From Pictodentalium vernedei (lineage: Eukaryota; Mollusca; Scaphopoda; Dentaliida; Dentaliidae): a stretch of 64,000 bases of DNA. Numbering within the stretch: position 1 is the first letter of the stretch; each line of letters starts with the position of its first letter. The stretch spans positions 180,260,596 through 180,324,595 of the forward strand of contig CM062288.1 in the NCBI GenBank assembly GCA_031216915.1, given 5' to 3'. The translations under genes were made by a program, and so were the position numbers. Positions 43,911 to 54,988 of this stretch are shown one piece after another. Below the pieces are notes generated by a model that saw only the letters and a list, made by a program, of their open reading frames with translations, was not told the origin of the DNA and ran no database searches.

Positions 43911-44449
43911 GTGATGCCTGATGTCTTGTTTACATTGACGTTGTTTACATTGTCAATATCCTCATATATAGGTAGTTTTTTTATATTCTATTACTGTAGT
44001 ATACTGTAGGATACATGGATTATTATTCTGGTAGTGTAGCTCAAAAAATTTGGATTTTGTCCACATTTAGGCTCTATCGGGATGCCCTTGGGCTCTTAAT
44101 GTTCCCTTTTTTTCAAAAACATTTGTTGTTTACAAAAATATTTTGAATTTAATTATGATTGCTATTATTCATGTATCTCAGTTATATATATATACTGTTG
44201 TGGAGTTTGGAGGACTGATATCGACTTTAGTTGATACACTCCTGCGGACTCTTGTCATTCTTGTGTTCACTGGGATGACTGATGTTGGAGTCGGGTGTCG
44301 TGGTATGTTGTTGGCGATGAGGTTCTGAGGATCAGGACTCTCACCGCGATTTAATTCATTCTGTCAGTTTCTATTTCACAGGAACTTGAACATGGTGATG
44401 ACATTCTGACACCCATCCAATTGTGCTACTGTCGTTGTGCTTCGTGGAG

Positions 44450-45290
44450 CATATAGAGCTAGCTGCAGTGCTCATTATTGCAAGAGTTAGGGCCTATTGT
44501 TGAGGGTTTTAATCTCTTGCAAGCAGCTAGCTCGACCGGTGAAGCTGTACTCCGTCCATGGGTGCCGTGATGCCGGGTAAGTCCGTTGCTGTCATCGGAA
44601 GTGGATGTGGGTAGAGCGAGCACCGGGGATCTAGAGGTATCCTTACCTATATCATTCACTATTCGCTCAGACACTATTGAGATGGCAATTTCTACAAATA
44701 GAGCGAATTTGGGTGTTATGTCTTACGCAGATCACCTTACAAGACCTATGGCACAACGTCTCAAGGGAAAGGAATTTGAGACATTCGTACCTCTCTTAGA
44801 GTTCTTTCCAGGGCAATTATGTATACCACGTTTAACTCCGCCCTAACAGTGGCTAATCTGGAATTAATCAGACGTGATGCTGCCCTTGCATCGTCATCAC
44901 TGATAAGATGACAAGGTGAAAAGCTCTCTCGGTTTCCGGACATTTTATTTTCGACGACTAGCTTTCGTTAGTCTATGAACAGGCTACTAAGAAAGTATCA
45001 AGTGCTCTGCTTTTGAAGTCGGCGTATCAACGACCCGCTTCAGCAGACAAGAGTAAAGGAGAGCGTTCCAGACAAAAATCGTCAAAAGGAAACTCCTCAC
45101 GAGGGTACAAGAAACCCACTAATAATTACTCTGGAGGTCGTCAGTATAGCGACTTGGGAAAGGGGCGTAGGTCTGATCGGGACTATCGGTCAGACACCCC
45201 TAGGCCGGCGATACGAGTTCTTCGCGTGGAAGACATGGTTTCTCCTCCCGTAAGCTTTGCAGGTCATACAGGTGATGGTTAAGATCTCTA
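44450..45290 (+). pseudogene. gag remnant and basic linker of element F
   Basis: The frame 44586-44846 contains V-M-S-Y-A-D-H-L-T-R-P-M, and after a shift V-A-N-L-E-L-I-R-R-D-A-A-L at about 44850-44890, the shared gag signature. From 45013 to 45282 the frame is rich in Lys, Ser, Arg and Gly (G-E-R-S-R-Q-K-S-S-K-G-N-S-S-R-G-Y-K-K). This matches the linker between gag and RT in C and may bind nucleic acid. The N-terminal half of gag, including any Cys/His module, is not recognisable. Confidence 0.7.
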
Positions 45291-45360
45291 TTGCTGGCCA
45301 GTTGGCGGAAGGTTATCATGCTCTGCAAAAAACTGGATAACAGTCACGGAAGATCACTGG

Positions 45361-45633
45361 GTGAGAAGTGTAGTCTCAGACGGCTTACAGCTATCATTCC
45401 AAGCAAAAACCCCACTAACAAGTTGTCGGCGTTGGACAAATCTTGCATCAAATCCTTGCATAAGAGAGTTTCTCCTTCCGGAGGTACAGGCTCTCTTATC
45501 AGAAGAAGCAATACAGGTCGTCGAGAATCAGGATTCTCATGATTTTTACAGTCACCTGTTCCTTGTACCAAAGCCAGACGGCTTGTTCCAACCGGTAATA
45601 AACTTGAGCTGGATACTCAGAACTGGAGAGTGA
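45361..45633 (+). pseudogene. reverse transcriptase, N-terminal fragment, of element F
   Basis: It reads L-S-E-E-A-I-Q-V-V-E-N-Q-D-S, FYSHLFLVPKPDGLFQP and V-I-N-L-S-W-I, then diverges and stops at 45633. The palm with motif A and the YxDD box is absent. The sequence resumes at 45646 with the V-Q-I-W-A-D-I-Q-W segment just before RNase H, so about 600 bp of RT have been deleted relative to C. Confidence 0.85.
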
Positions 45634-45645
45634 AGATGCTTTTGC

Positions 45646-46500
45646 TTGAACCAGTCTAGTAAAACAAGGGTTCAGATTTGGGCAGATATTCAGTGGTTAA
45701 CTCAGATAGTTCCACTGCAACTGCCGGATCTGGCTTTCACGATTATGACGGATGCGAGTCAGATGGGTTGGGGCGCGACCCTAAGTCCCGCAGACTTGAA
45801 GTGTCAGGGTCTTTGGGACCCTTGGTTACAGGAGAAACACATAAACATCAAAGAGATGATGTCAATATGGCTAGCGCTACGACATTGGATTCACATAATA
45901 ACAGATGTCTATGTTCAGATTTGGTCGGACAACTCGACAGTAGTAGCGTACATCGGGAACCAGGGCGGCACTCATTCATTTCCGTTATGCCAACTAACGG
46001 AGAAGATTTTCCTATACTTCATGAATCATCATGTTCAACTTTCTATCCGTCATATACTGGGTCGTCTGAACGTACTAGCAGACTCGCTCTCTCAGAAAGG
46101 TCGCTTGTTGCAATTGGAGTGGACACTCAACAAGCGAGTATTTGGGCAGATTTGCTACCAGTGGGATCGCCCCATGATAGATCTATTTGCAACGCACCGG
46201 AACAATCAGTTACCATCGTTTGTATCGCCATGCCCAGACCATCGAGCGTACGCAGTAGACGCTCTGTCAATCTCATGGGGATGAATGATAGGATATACGC
46301 ATCCTCCAATTCCGTTGATTCAATAGATTATGTTTAAGATAAAACAGTCTCATTGTGAAATCCTACTAGTAGCACCTCTGTCGTCACAGAAACCTTGGAT
46401 CAGTCTTCTCAATTGTCTGTTATGGGACGTTTCGCGGAAGCTTCCTCCACGAGAGGACCATCTTTATCAGGGGAAGTTTGTGTTCTTCATGCCCTTCTCC
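45646..46500 (+). pseudogene. RNase H and Dam-like methyltransferase region of element F
   Basis: A 212-codon frame (45646-46284) encodes M-T-D-A-S-Q-M-G-W-G-A-T-L-S, HINIKEMMSIWLALRHW, Q-I-W-S-D-N-S-T-V-V-A-Y-I-G-N-Q-G-G-T-H-S, RHILGRLNVLADSLSQKG, W-T-L-N-K-R-V-F-G-Q-I-C-Y-Q-W-D-R-P and M-I-D-L-F-A-T-H-R-N-N-Q-L. It stops in I-S-W-G, where C continues W-D-G. The continuation lies at 46280-46460 (K-Q-S-H-C-E-I-L-L-V-A-P-L-S-S-Q-K-P-W). This is the longest uninterrupted RNase H-methyltransferase frame in the window. The RNase H D-A-S and S-D-N positions are present. Confidence 0.87.
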
Positions 46501-46529
46501 ACCCATAGTGGCATAATGGAGTTGGGTTA

Positions 46530-47942
46530 GACATGAGGGAACCCTTGCGGTTCCTATATTATTTTATGACGAACACAAGAACGATTAGTGTAATGCGAGT
46601 GAGGAGGTTTTGATATAACTTCAAATCCCCTCCCCCCTCCTCCCCAACCACCAATGTATTTAAAGGCGATTACCGGGCAAGACAGTTTTCTTCCCGTAAG
46701 CCTCGTATGAGTTTAATTGCATTTCATGACTTCTTGATTGGCAGCTGGGTCATGTTCTATGTCGACCTCATGGGCACATCACTTTTTAGTTGGTTGGTTT
46801 CCTGTGGTTGTTCGTCTATATGTCATATACGAGCGCATAATTCATCATAAATAAATTGCTAGTCTTTGGGTACCTCGGAGGCTGCGTAGCCAGTTAACTG
46901 GTATTCAGATGATTATATGCAGGACTTCAATGCTCACACGCATAATAATGAATTATTAGGCAGACGCATTATTGTATGTTATGGACCTTAGAAATTATGA
47001 ATTATTTCGGAGGCGGTCCGTGTCAAGCCTGTTAATCATACTTACTGCCATTTCTAGATCCAGGTTTCTATTAATGTCTGTACCCAATCGAATACACCTT
47101 GTTTTACACTCTCGTATGTTTGTACATTTATAGTTTCATAGATGTCGGATAGTACACTTCAGGGAGTGTTGTTACTGGAATTTATTGTACGCCTGAATGG
47201 GGTCACTTGTGGGTTACCTCGGAAGTGTGTTTACTCTCTAGAGATCGTCCATTATGGTTCTATTGGACATGTGTATGTTATATATTATATCACCGGTTTT
47301 CGACCTACTTGCATATGCCGTATCTCACGTATTCGTTATAAGCGGGCGATATTAATTACCCAGATCATCGCTATAGCCTTAGCTTCTGAAGTGGTGTTAA
47401 GCGCCAATTATTTTATTAATAATAATTAATATCTGAGTGCCTGTTCGACGAATATTTATATTGATTTTTGGTACTGCTTTTACTGATTCCAGAGAGCTCC
47501 CCTCTTTTTGAACATTCCTTCAAAAGAAAAGGGTGGGGGGTTATTTTTACCTCTCCGGTGTGATAAGTATTTAACTATGAGTGAAGCTGTTTTGTCTGTA
47601 ATTATATCCTGCATACAGCTGGAGTTTTATTGTATATGGCATATGTTTGTGGGGGATATTCTCTCATCTCATTCTCAAATATGCCATACTAATTTTTGGG
47701 GCTTAGTCCGGGCTAGCCTTAAAAATTGGGAACTCGTTACATCCAAATTAGCATAGTCTTCATTCTAAGCGTACGGAATTACTGGGCTCCTTTTTTATGA
47801 TCTGTCTTCTCTATTACTGTATAAAGAGACATACATGTAATTCCTAATAATTTTAATTTCCTTTCACCTTGGATTACAGGATTGGAACTATATTGATCTG
47901 CTAATTCTGAAGCCCTAGGCCCTCCTCCTTTTTACGATTCAG
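46530..47942 (+). other. 3' non-coding region of element F
   Basis: No recombinase motif is found here. The sequence is AT-rich and non-coding, probably the normal 3' spacer of this subfamily plus the scar of the deletion that removed the recombinase. Confidence 0.5.
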
Positions 47943-48027
47943 CTAGTCTGGGCCATTGGGTTATAGTGTAAAAATATTATAGATTCAAAGTAATTTGTAT
48001 ATTTTTATACTTACCAATGGCCCAGAC
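47943..48027 (+). repeat. internal complementary region of element F
   Basis: GTCTGGGCCATTGGGTTATA... is the reverse complement of F's left end (40960-41000). ATTCAAAGTAATTTGTATA...CCAATGGCCCAGAC is the reverse complement of F's right end (48275-48316), apart from a small deletion at 48280. Confidence 0.92.
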
Positions 48028-48073
48028 GGAGATGGCCCTCCCATGAGTGGGCACTCATTCCTCCCCGCTGAAT

Positions 48074-48283
48074 TATTATGTAGTACTCTCTTCTACAAAG
48101 AATGATGTTGGCGCCAATTCTGGTCACTTCCTGATGTCTGCGCATGCGTGGAGAGTAAATGTATGGAAGGCCAGATAGGACTTTTAATTTTTGGTTTTGC
48201 AAGCAAATTTTGGGGATTGGGGGGTTCAAAATTTGTGTTTGGCCCTTGATAACTTTGAGTTAGCACCAGCTAGTCTGGGACAT
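48074..48283 (+). repeat. right terminal inverted repeat of element F
   Basis: The reverse complement of 40976-41171. It carries GTCTGCGCATGCGTGGAGAG, comparable to C's CTGCGCATGCGCAGTGG. Confidence 0.9.
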
Positions 48284-48316
48284 AAAAATATACAAATTAC
48301 TTTGAATTTATAATAT

Positions 48317-50060
48317 TTTCTTTGATAATCTTGAGATTGCATGGGCACAATGTTTTTGATATGGAGTATTATTTGGAAGGCAGGATTCAAGTTTTTTCAA
48401 TAAAGTTTTTAAAAGTGTTGTTCATTCTTGGAAACAACGTGGAAAGCCAGTTTTAAATACAGTACTTTTTGAGGAGATTTCTTACCAAAAAATTTCCTTT
48501 CCAACAACGTATGTTCAGAATCATGAAAATGAGACTCCAAACTGATGCAGTACGAGTTAAGTTTCTCTCAAAATCATCTTTTCAGGATGTTTTGGTATTT
48601 GACATGGAAAATAAAAAATATTTTCCCCATACATTTTTGAGTCATTACTCTTCAGGTAGTGAGTTGCAGACATTCAAATTGCTTTTGGGTGTGGTGGCTG
48701 CAGACAATAATTCCTCTGAAGTTGTCTGTTCAAAGCAATTCTTTTGAGTGTATAAGTAACTTCAACCTGATGCAATGTGATGAAAAGCTCTTCAAAAATC
48801 AACTTTCCAAGGCCCTATACACAGAATGTTTTGATATTTGATGTGAACCATGTTTGGGGTGAATGATTTAAATTGGTTTGAGACAAGTCCCTTGGTTTAT
48901 TGGGCTTACTGTGGGAGTCCAAATTTTGATTTCTGAGATATGGGATGGGGACGGGGGTGGGGGGGGGGGGGGGGTGGTGTTTAAAATTAAGCATTTGGCC
49001 AGAATTCTGACAAATGGAATGCGAGCATGTCTTGGCCAGTGGTAGGTATGATAAGTACAGAAATTACTTGAAATTTTCATTATTTACTGAGTCTTGTGGG
49101 CATTTCTATTTTGCTTGTAGAGTCGTTCGTGGCAGGTTATCGACTTTTTCGATCAGAGGTAAAGAAAACTTTCTCGCACCTGTGAACTGGAATGAGGTGT
49201 CTCTTCTCAAAAACAATTTTACACATGTGAAAATAACTTTACACATGCCCCATCTGTGTACTAGTGCAGTCACTATAGTTGGTCTTGGGTAGTATTTTAA
49301 AGGAGAATGAGAATGGTTCCAAGGAGAGTGGTTTTCTGAGTTTGAATGTGAGTTGAAACATTATCAGGAGCATCCTTGGTGGACTTTTCCTGACCATGAG
49401 TGACAGTCTTGTAATCACATCATTATGATTTTCACAAATCTCAACTGGGTATCGTTAACTGTATTGTGAAGCAAACTAAATCCCTCTAAAAATCCATAAA
49501 CCTTGATGAATAAGAATTCACGACTGCTTCAGGCCTTAGGTACACTTATTTATGCAAACGATTCTGTACCTGGTATTCATTGTTCCTCACCATCCGTTGT
49601 TAGAACTTGATATACAACATCATCCAAAAGAGAATATTTTTCCTTTTGAATTAGCACTATATGAGAATTTTTTTTTTTAAATCTTCTAAAATACCAATTC
49701 ACAGATTCACTTTAGATTTGGTACACTGTATGCTTACGTGCGTAACATTCAAGTTGGTTCAAACCAAGTTCCTGGATATATATTTGGACCAACTGTGGAA
49801 GAATGTTATTAAATCCTGAACAGTCAGCCTTTGTCAATTAATATGTATTAGTCCTTTGACTGTGGTCTTAATTGCTGAAACTAATCATCCAAAGAAGAAT
49901 TATAACGTCAAGTGTTATTGGTTAATCCTTTTAAATCTGCGAGTTTTATTAAATCAGAAGTGAAAAATTACATTATTGGGGATTAAAAGGAGCAAAAGAG
50001 TTGTATGGTATAATTATTATGAAATGTGTTAATGAATAATAACCCTTGTTCATATTTTAG
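48317..50060 (+). repeat. decayed H5-family array and G-run, end of dynein intron
   Basis: Diverged units of the H5 type continue the array broken by F ('tgttttgatatttg', 'cagaatcatgaaaatg'), fading out by about 49800. A G-rich run of about 20 bases lies at 48953-48974. No gene is seen. Confidence 0.5.
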
Positions 50061-50183
50061 GTGCCAGCTTTTGAATTTTTGAAAGATAAACTGCAAGGAT
50101 ATATGGCTCAGTACAATGAAATGGTGAGAGGAGGACAGATGGATTTAGTTTTCTTTAAAGATGCCATGATCCATCTCATTAAA
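50061..50183 (+). CDS. axonemal dynein heavy chain exon (just before AAA4), DNAH5/DNAH8 type
   Basis: The exon follows CATATTTTAG and ends at AAA|GTGAGT. Its 41 codons begin V-P-A-F-E-F-L-K-D-K-L and include Y-N-E-M-V-R-G-G, then MDLVFFKDAMIHLIK. The M/L-D-L-V-F-F-K-D-A-M-x-H-L-I/V-K segment directly precedes the AAA4 P-loop in DNAH5/DNAH8-type dyneins. The exon is in phase 0 with the exon ending at 40113. The next exon, expected to start I-S-R-h-h-R-T and contain G-V-G-G-S-G-K-Q, is not found by 64000, so the following intron exceeds 13.8 kb. Confidence 0.93.
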
Positions 50184-53100
50184 GTGAGTTTTATGTTGTG
50201 ATATATTGCAGTGTGAGTTCAGTTATATCAGAAAAAAAATGATAATTATTTTCTGTCATTTTTAGTTCACCTTACCCAAAAGGAGATCGATAGTCATTAC
50301 TTTTCATTTGTTGTCCGTCCTCCTATATTGTTTCCTGTCAGTGTCATGTAGGAAGGTGATATTTGAGTTTTCTTCTCTAAGTGAATGGTGGTTGAGATGG
50401 GGCTTTTAAAGCTGTGTTCAAATCAACTTTTCTGTACTCAGAGGGTAGGAGTAGGGCAGAAAATCCATTGCCAGCGAGACACTTATTATCATGTGCATTG
50501 TTTTTTTTATAAACAGTACACACATACAGTTTAACTTTTTGGCAGTCATCTTGCTACCATATGTAAAACAATATGTCATTTGGTTACCTTCAGATCAGAA
50601 TATTTTTGATTGAATGGAAAACCAGTTATGCTAGGGTTGGCTTAACCAACACTCAAATAAAATGAACATTCATGCAGTTTTTGTCAAGCCTGTATGTAGT
50701 TGTTCTTGAAATGCCAACATTTTTTACCCTGCCCAGTTTTCAATTCTCATACTCCAAGCCAATTTTAACATAATATAATATTACTAGTGTTTGATTTCTG
50801 TCAGAAAAAATGTATTCTGTAACCTCATAAGCCACCATATGTGCTCAGAAATAGCTCAAAATCAATTTTGATCTTGATAATATAAAGGAATAAAAGTATG
50901 CAAAGCACTTGCTTCTCAGTGTCATTTAAAAGATATTGAGTAGAAATGAAAGTGCCACATATGTGCAATAAAACAGATGGACGATGGACAGAAGGCTGTC
51001 TAGACAAGTGGATGGGTTCACAAACACTTTGTTGTTGGCTTTATGGGGATGGTTATAAAGTAAAAATTGATTGAAAACTGTTGTTCACAACAGGATGAGA
51101 GGAGTAACAATAAATTTAACTAACAAGTGCTATAACTCTAGTAATTAAGCACAAGAAATATTTAAATTCAAACTTAGCTGAGAATGTTCCAAGGTGTTTT
51201 TTCAAGTTTCAAAACATTTGAAAAATTCTGAAAATTGTTGGGATAAAAACATTCACAGCAAGCTGGAGGGAATAAAGTATGCAAAAAAGGGGCATAAATC
51301 TAGTAATTATGCCTGGATAATGGTAGAAACTGTACTTTGTCAAGAACTTAGCAAAGTGTATTTTTATGTCAAATTTCAAAAGAGTTGATTGGAAACTGTA
51401 GTAATTACACCATCCAAATCAAGAATAAGGGAGTTATAATGAAATTAACATACAAGAGGCATAACTCCAATAATTAAATATGGAAAATAGGGAAAATTGA
51501 ACTTCCTTGAAAACTTAAAATATTTATTTATTTATTGGTGTTTTAAGGTCACATACTTATACACAATGGCTAATCATGACCGTGATAGTTTTATGGGTGG
51601 AGGAAGCCGGAGTACCCAGAGAGAGCCACCAAGCAACGACGAGCAGCTGCCAGCTCCCCAACATCGTAACTCCGCACTGCAGCACAGGCAGGGTTAGATT
51701 GGTTGAAGACATGCGCACCATCGATGTGCAGTACGCCTTAGTACGCGGTGTCATCATGCCCCCATGTGGACAATCGGGGTTATGTGCCTTGCCCAAGGAC
51801 ACAGCGCGGGAGTCCGAATCGATCGCTCAGATGGTCACCCATCTGAGGACAAACCAGGCTTGACGTTGCTTAACTTCGGTGATCTTACTAGAACCAGTTA
51901 CCGCAATTCCACCGCGCTCCCTGTCAAGTTAAAAAGAAAAAATGTAATTGGAAATTCTTAAGAGAGTACTTACTAAAGTTTATCTACATATGTCACATTT
52001 CAAAAGAATCGATTAAAAATGGATTACAGTTTTCATGACAGGATGAAGGAAATAATAACAAATTATTTAACTTTCAAATTACATATCTCCAATAATTCCA
52101 CTTGGGTAATGGTGAAATCAAACTTCAATGAGACCTTGCCAAAATATACCTCCATATCAAGTTTCAAAAGAATCAATTGGAAACTGTTGTAATTACAGTG
52201 TTTACAAATTGCTTAAAGGTATGTAATAAATTTACCTAACAAGAGGCATAATACCAGATAATGGCAAAAATTGGTTTTGATATGGGTGTCCATGTTAGTA
52301 CTAATGCCCCCAAAATACTGATACTGAAACCGGGTCTGAAATTTCAGTACTGTTACAATTCTCCCAATCTCTCTCTATAGATTCATGTCTTTTGGATATC
52401 TCGAAGATCTAAAGTCAAACTTGTTACAAAGATAAATTAACATTTTACATTGTAATTTAAAGAAGCTAAGAGTACTTTTTTAATCCCTCAGCTCCATGCT
52501 CATGCAGAGTGCCACAACATTTAATGGTTTTTATAAGCCCGTTTGAAAAACAGGATGTCATGTAAATGGTCTCACCATCCGCACCTTTTTCTACATTTGT
52601 GAATCGATATAGATGGAACTTCTCCAAAATAACCACTAAGTTAAGACGCATATATTCCAGAATTTTTAAGCTTTTATAATTTTAACTAAGTTAATTCTTA
52701 AATATAGATTTATTATAGATTTCTGTATGAAATGAAATTATTCTGTGTGCAACTCATCCTACATGGATGATTAAATTTTGATGAAACTCTTTATATTTAA
52801 CCACTGTGTATTTTTTGGAAGTTTAAAGTTGTGACAATTTTAGTTATCTCCCTTGTACTTAGATTTTCAATAGATTTTTATTCAAAATGTTTCAGTATGC
52901 AACTTTTACATTTATGAACTGATTTTGATGCCTACAAGCAAGTCAACATTTGCATGTTCCAAAATTTCATAGTTCCAAATTCAGAGTAGCATTCTGGAAA
53001 GCTAAAAGTCAGAGTTTTGTTGACCTTCAGTGACAGTTCAAGTTAAAACAGTTAGGAAATGCAAAAGGTTTCGAATTGTGCATCTATGTCAGTAATTATC

Positions 53101-53290
53101 TCACGTGGGTGAGGGCAATCAAGTATATATTGATTCTTGAAATTATTTTACCCCAGGAAAAAAGAAGACAGATTGGTATTATGGTGTTTGAAGACCAAAT
53201 TGTATGGTTTAAAATAAGTTTGGTGTGAGGTAGAGGAATGCCATAATAATGGAACAGTTGACTTTCCATTCTATCACTGTGCATTTGGTA
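50184..53290 (+). repeat. dynein intron with decayed ~110 bp array and HINE 5' end
   Basis: At 50264 a T-run is followed by AGTTCACCTTACCCAAAAGG and a TTGTTGTCCGTCC stretch, the 5' end of a HINE-like element. From about 51060 to 52300 decayed units of 100-120 bp carry 'taactctagtaattaa', 'caagaggcataa' and 'tcaaaagaatcgattgg'. The rest shows nothing recognisable. Confidence 0.5.
51520..51945 (-). repeat. SINE-like interspersed repeat within the decayed array
   Basis: A GC-richer segment of about 420 bp (TGGAGGAAGCCGGAGTACCC, GTGCCTTGCCCAAGGACAC, GGGAGTCCGAATCGATCG) stands out from its AT-rich surroundings and interrupts the array. On the minus strand it carries a B-box-like GATTCGGACTCC followed by TGTCCTTGGGCAAGGCAC. 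From general knowledge this is a common interspersed sequence in aquatic animals. The small frames in it are not genes. Confidence 0.5.
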
Positions 53291-53636
53291 ACAATTTTAC
53301 AAAAGTGGTTGGTTGGGGTGGTATATAATGATCACTTTGTCCATTCGTTCTTCTATCTGTTTTTTCATTCATTTGTCCATACAACATCTGTCCATCCCAC
53401 ACATTTCCAGGCAATAACTTTTGTACACTTGATATTATCCAATGCCCGTACTTCATACATAGTGTGCCTATAATGAGGTAATGATTGGGATTGCTTTTAG
53501 GTTCTTCAACTTAAAGGTCAAGGTCACTGTTACTATAAATAGATTTTCCAGACACCAACTTTTGTACCCTTGATCATACATAGGTTGCCTGTAATGTGAT
53601 GATGGTGGTGATTGCTTTGGGGTTTTTAGTCCCCCA
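53291..53636 (+). repeat. decayed array units with CTATCTGTTTTT and GTCCATCC stretches
   Basis: Two units share 'caataacttttgtac', 'cttgatcatacatagg' and 'gtcactgttactataaat'. Related units occur at 57470-57870. Confidence 0.5.
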
Positions 53637-54988
53637 TGGGTTACTGCGAAGGTCCTGATGGATTGCACTCTGCCTGCCTGCCTGCCTGCCTAAACCCCCA
53701 CGCACCTGTCCAACCGCCCACCTGCCCGCCTGCCGGACTCATTCTTAACATTAATCGGACATTATGAAAATATAATGCACGTAAAATGACAAAGATGTCT
53801 GAATGGTGGCTATTTTTGAATTTTTTGGTACTTTTTTCATATTTTTATCTGTTAACACTTGTATCTCTGAGATACGTGGATGTTGGGCTTTAAAAATTTT
53901 TAAATTATCTAACATTATGAAAATATGATGCATGTCAAATTTTGTAGAAAAAACAATTAAAGGTGTCTGAATGATGGCCTTTTTTGTTGTAATTTTTTTT
54001 ATATTCTTTCATACTTTTATATCGTACTACCTCTATCTCCTACAGCAATAACTTGAACAAACATTAACAGATTTAGGATATGAGACTTTCTTAACAATTT
54101 CTTGAACAAGTTTGATCATACTGAACCAAGTTATGGCCCTTGATTAATTCATTTTTGCACATTTTCAGCCCATTAGCGTGATAACTTAAACAAATATTAA
54201 CAGATTCTGTCATTATTTGGTATATGAGACTTCCTTAATGTCTTAAAGGAGTTCAAAAATGGTGAAGTTTGATCATACTGAGCAAAGTTAAAGCCATTAA
54301 TTAATTAGTTAATTTTTGCCTGTTTAAAATAATTTAGAAGTTATGCCCTTGAAATCGAGAAAAATTTGTTGTAAGTGTCAGGTTATTTCCACACTTCTCA
54401 ACTATCTTGAGTGTGATAAAATGCAGGTCAACTTTGATTTCTGCTCTGTACTTCTGCTAGTTTCAGTTATGCCCCTTGAATTATGGAAAAAAAATTGTAA
54501 AATTAAGGCCTAAAAACACTGTTCCTGAATAATAACTATTTTAGGCCTCAAGAAATTAAAGAAATTAAAGATCTGTTTCTCAAGTACTCCTGCATGGCCC
54601 TTTTACCTGCCGCATGTTCTCTTTTTATAACCAGTGCAAACTCAAAAAAGTAAAAATTAAATGGTTTATGTCTGATATTTTACCCAAGTTAATAAAATTG
54701 ATAAATTTGTCCCTTGAGTGCACTCAAGGGGGTTGCACTCAAGGGACAAAATGCACCACTACCCATGCTATTCCTTAGATTATGAGGCTTAAAACATAAA
54801 ACAAACCAAGAACATGAATTTTTTATGGCAAAGTAATAATTACAAAAATAAAAAATAAAATAATAAACTGCCTGTGCACGTGCAATTTTACAAAAAAATT
54901 GCCTCGAGAAAGAGAAGATCTACTTTGTGGTGCCTAAGGTTTTTCTTCTGTTTCTTTCAAACAAAATTTGCATTAGGTGACCAATTTT
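53637..54988 (+). mobile_element. probable HINE-type element H8 (decayed)
   Basis: A T-run and AGTCCCCCATGGG are followed by (CCTG)n at about 53680-53700. Array units ('ataacttgaacaaacattaa', 'tgagactttcttaa') run to about 54340. No 3' end is identified. It contains a 17-bp-arm palindrome at 54708-54753. Confidence 0.4.
54708..54753. repeat. palindrome (TTTGTCCCTTGAGTGCA arms)
   Basis: TTTGTCCCTTGAGTGCA and TGCACTCAAGGGACAAA face each other around a short ACTCAAGGGGGT-type spacer. The spacer repeats part of the arm. Confidence 0.85.

Larger units (their letters stand above)
40960..48316 (+). mobile_element. DIRS element F (C subfamily), recombinase region lost
   Basis: Inverted terminal repeats lie at about 40976-41171 and 48074-48283, with an ICR at 47943-48027. 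In order on the + strand it holds a leader carrying HINE H5, gag remnants, the N-terminal RT, RNase H and methyltransferase-like sequence. The RT palm and the whole recombinase are missing, so F is internally deleted. The ends are related to those of C. The target is an older array of the H5 family. Confidence 0.88.

Noticed and set aside
51497..51961. Small open frames in the GC-richer segment
   Set aside because: The segment is a SINE-like interspersed repeat; frames on both strands overlap with no conserved protein motif.
53680..53720. (CCTG)n run as a regulatory element
   Set aside because: A simple microsatellite of the kind found near the 5' ends of HINE-like elements; nothing further supports a regulatory role.
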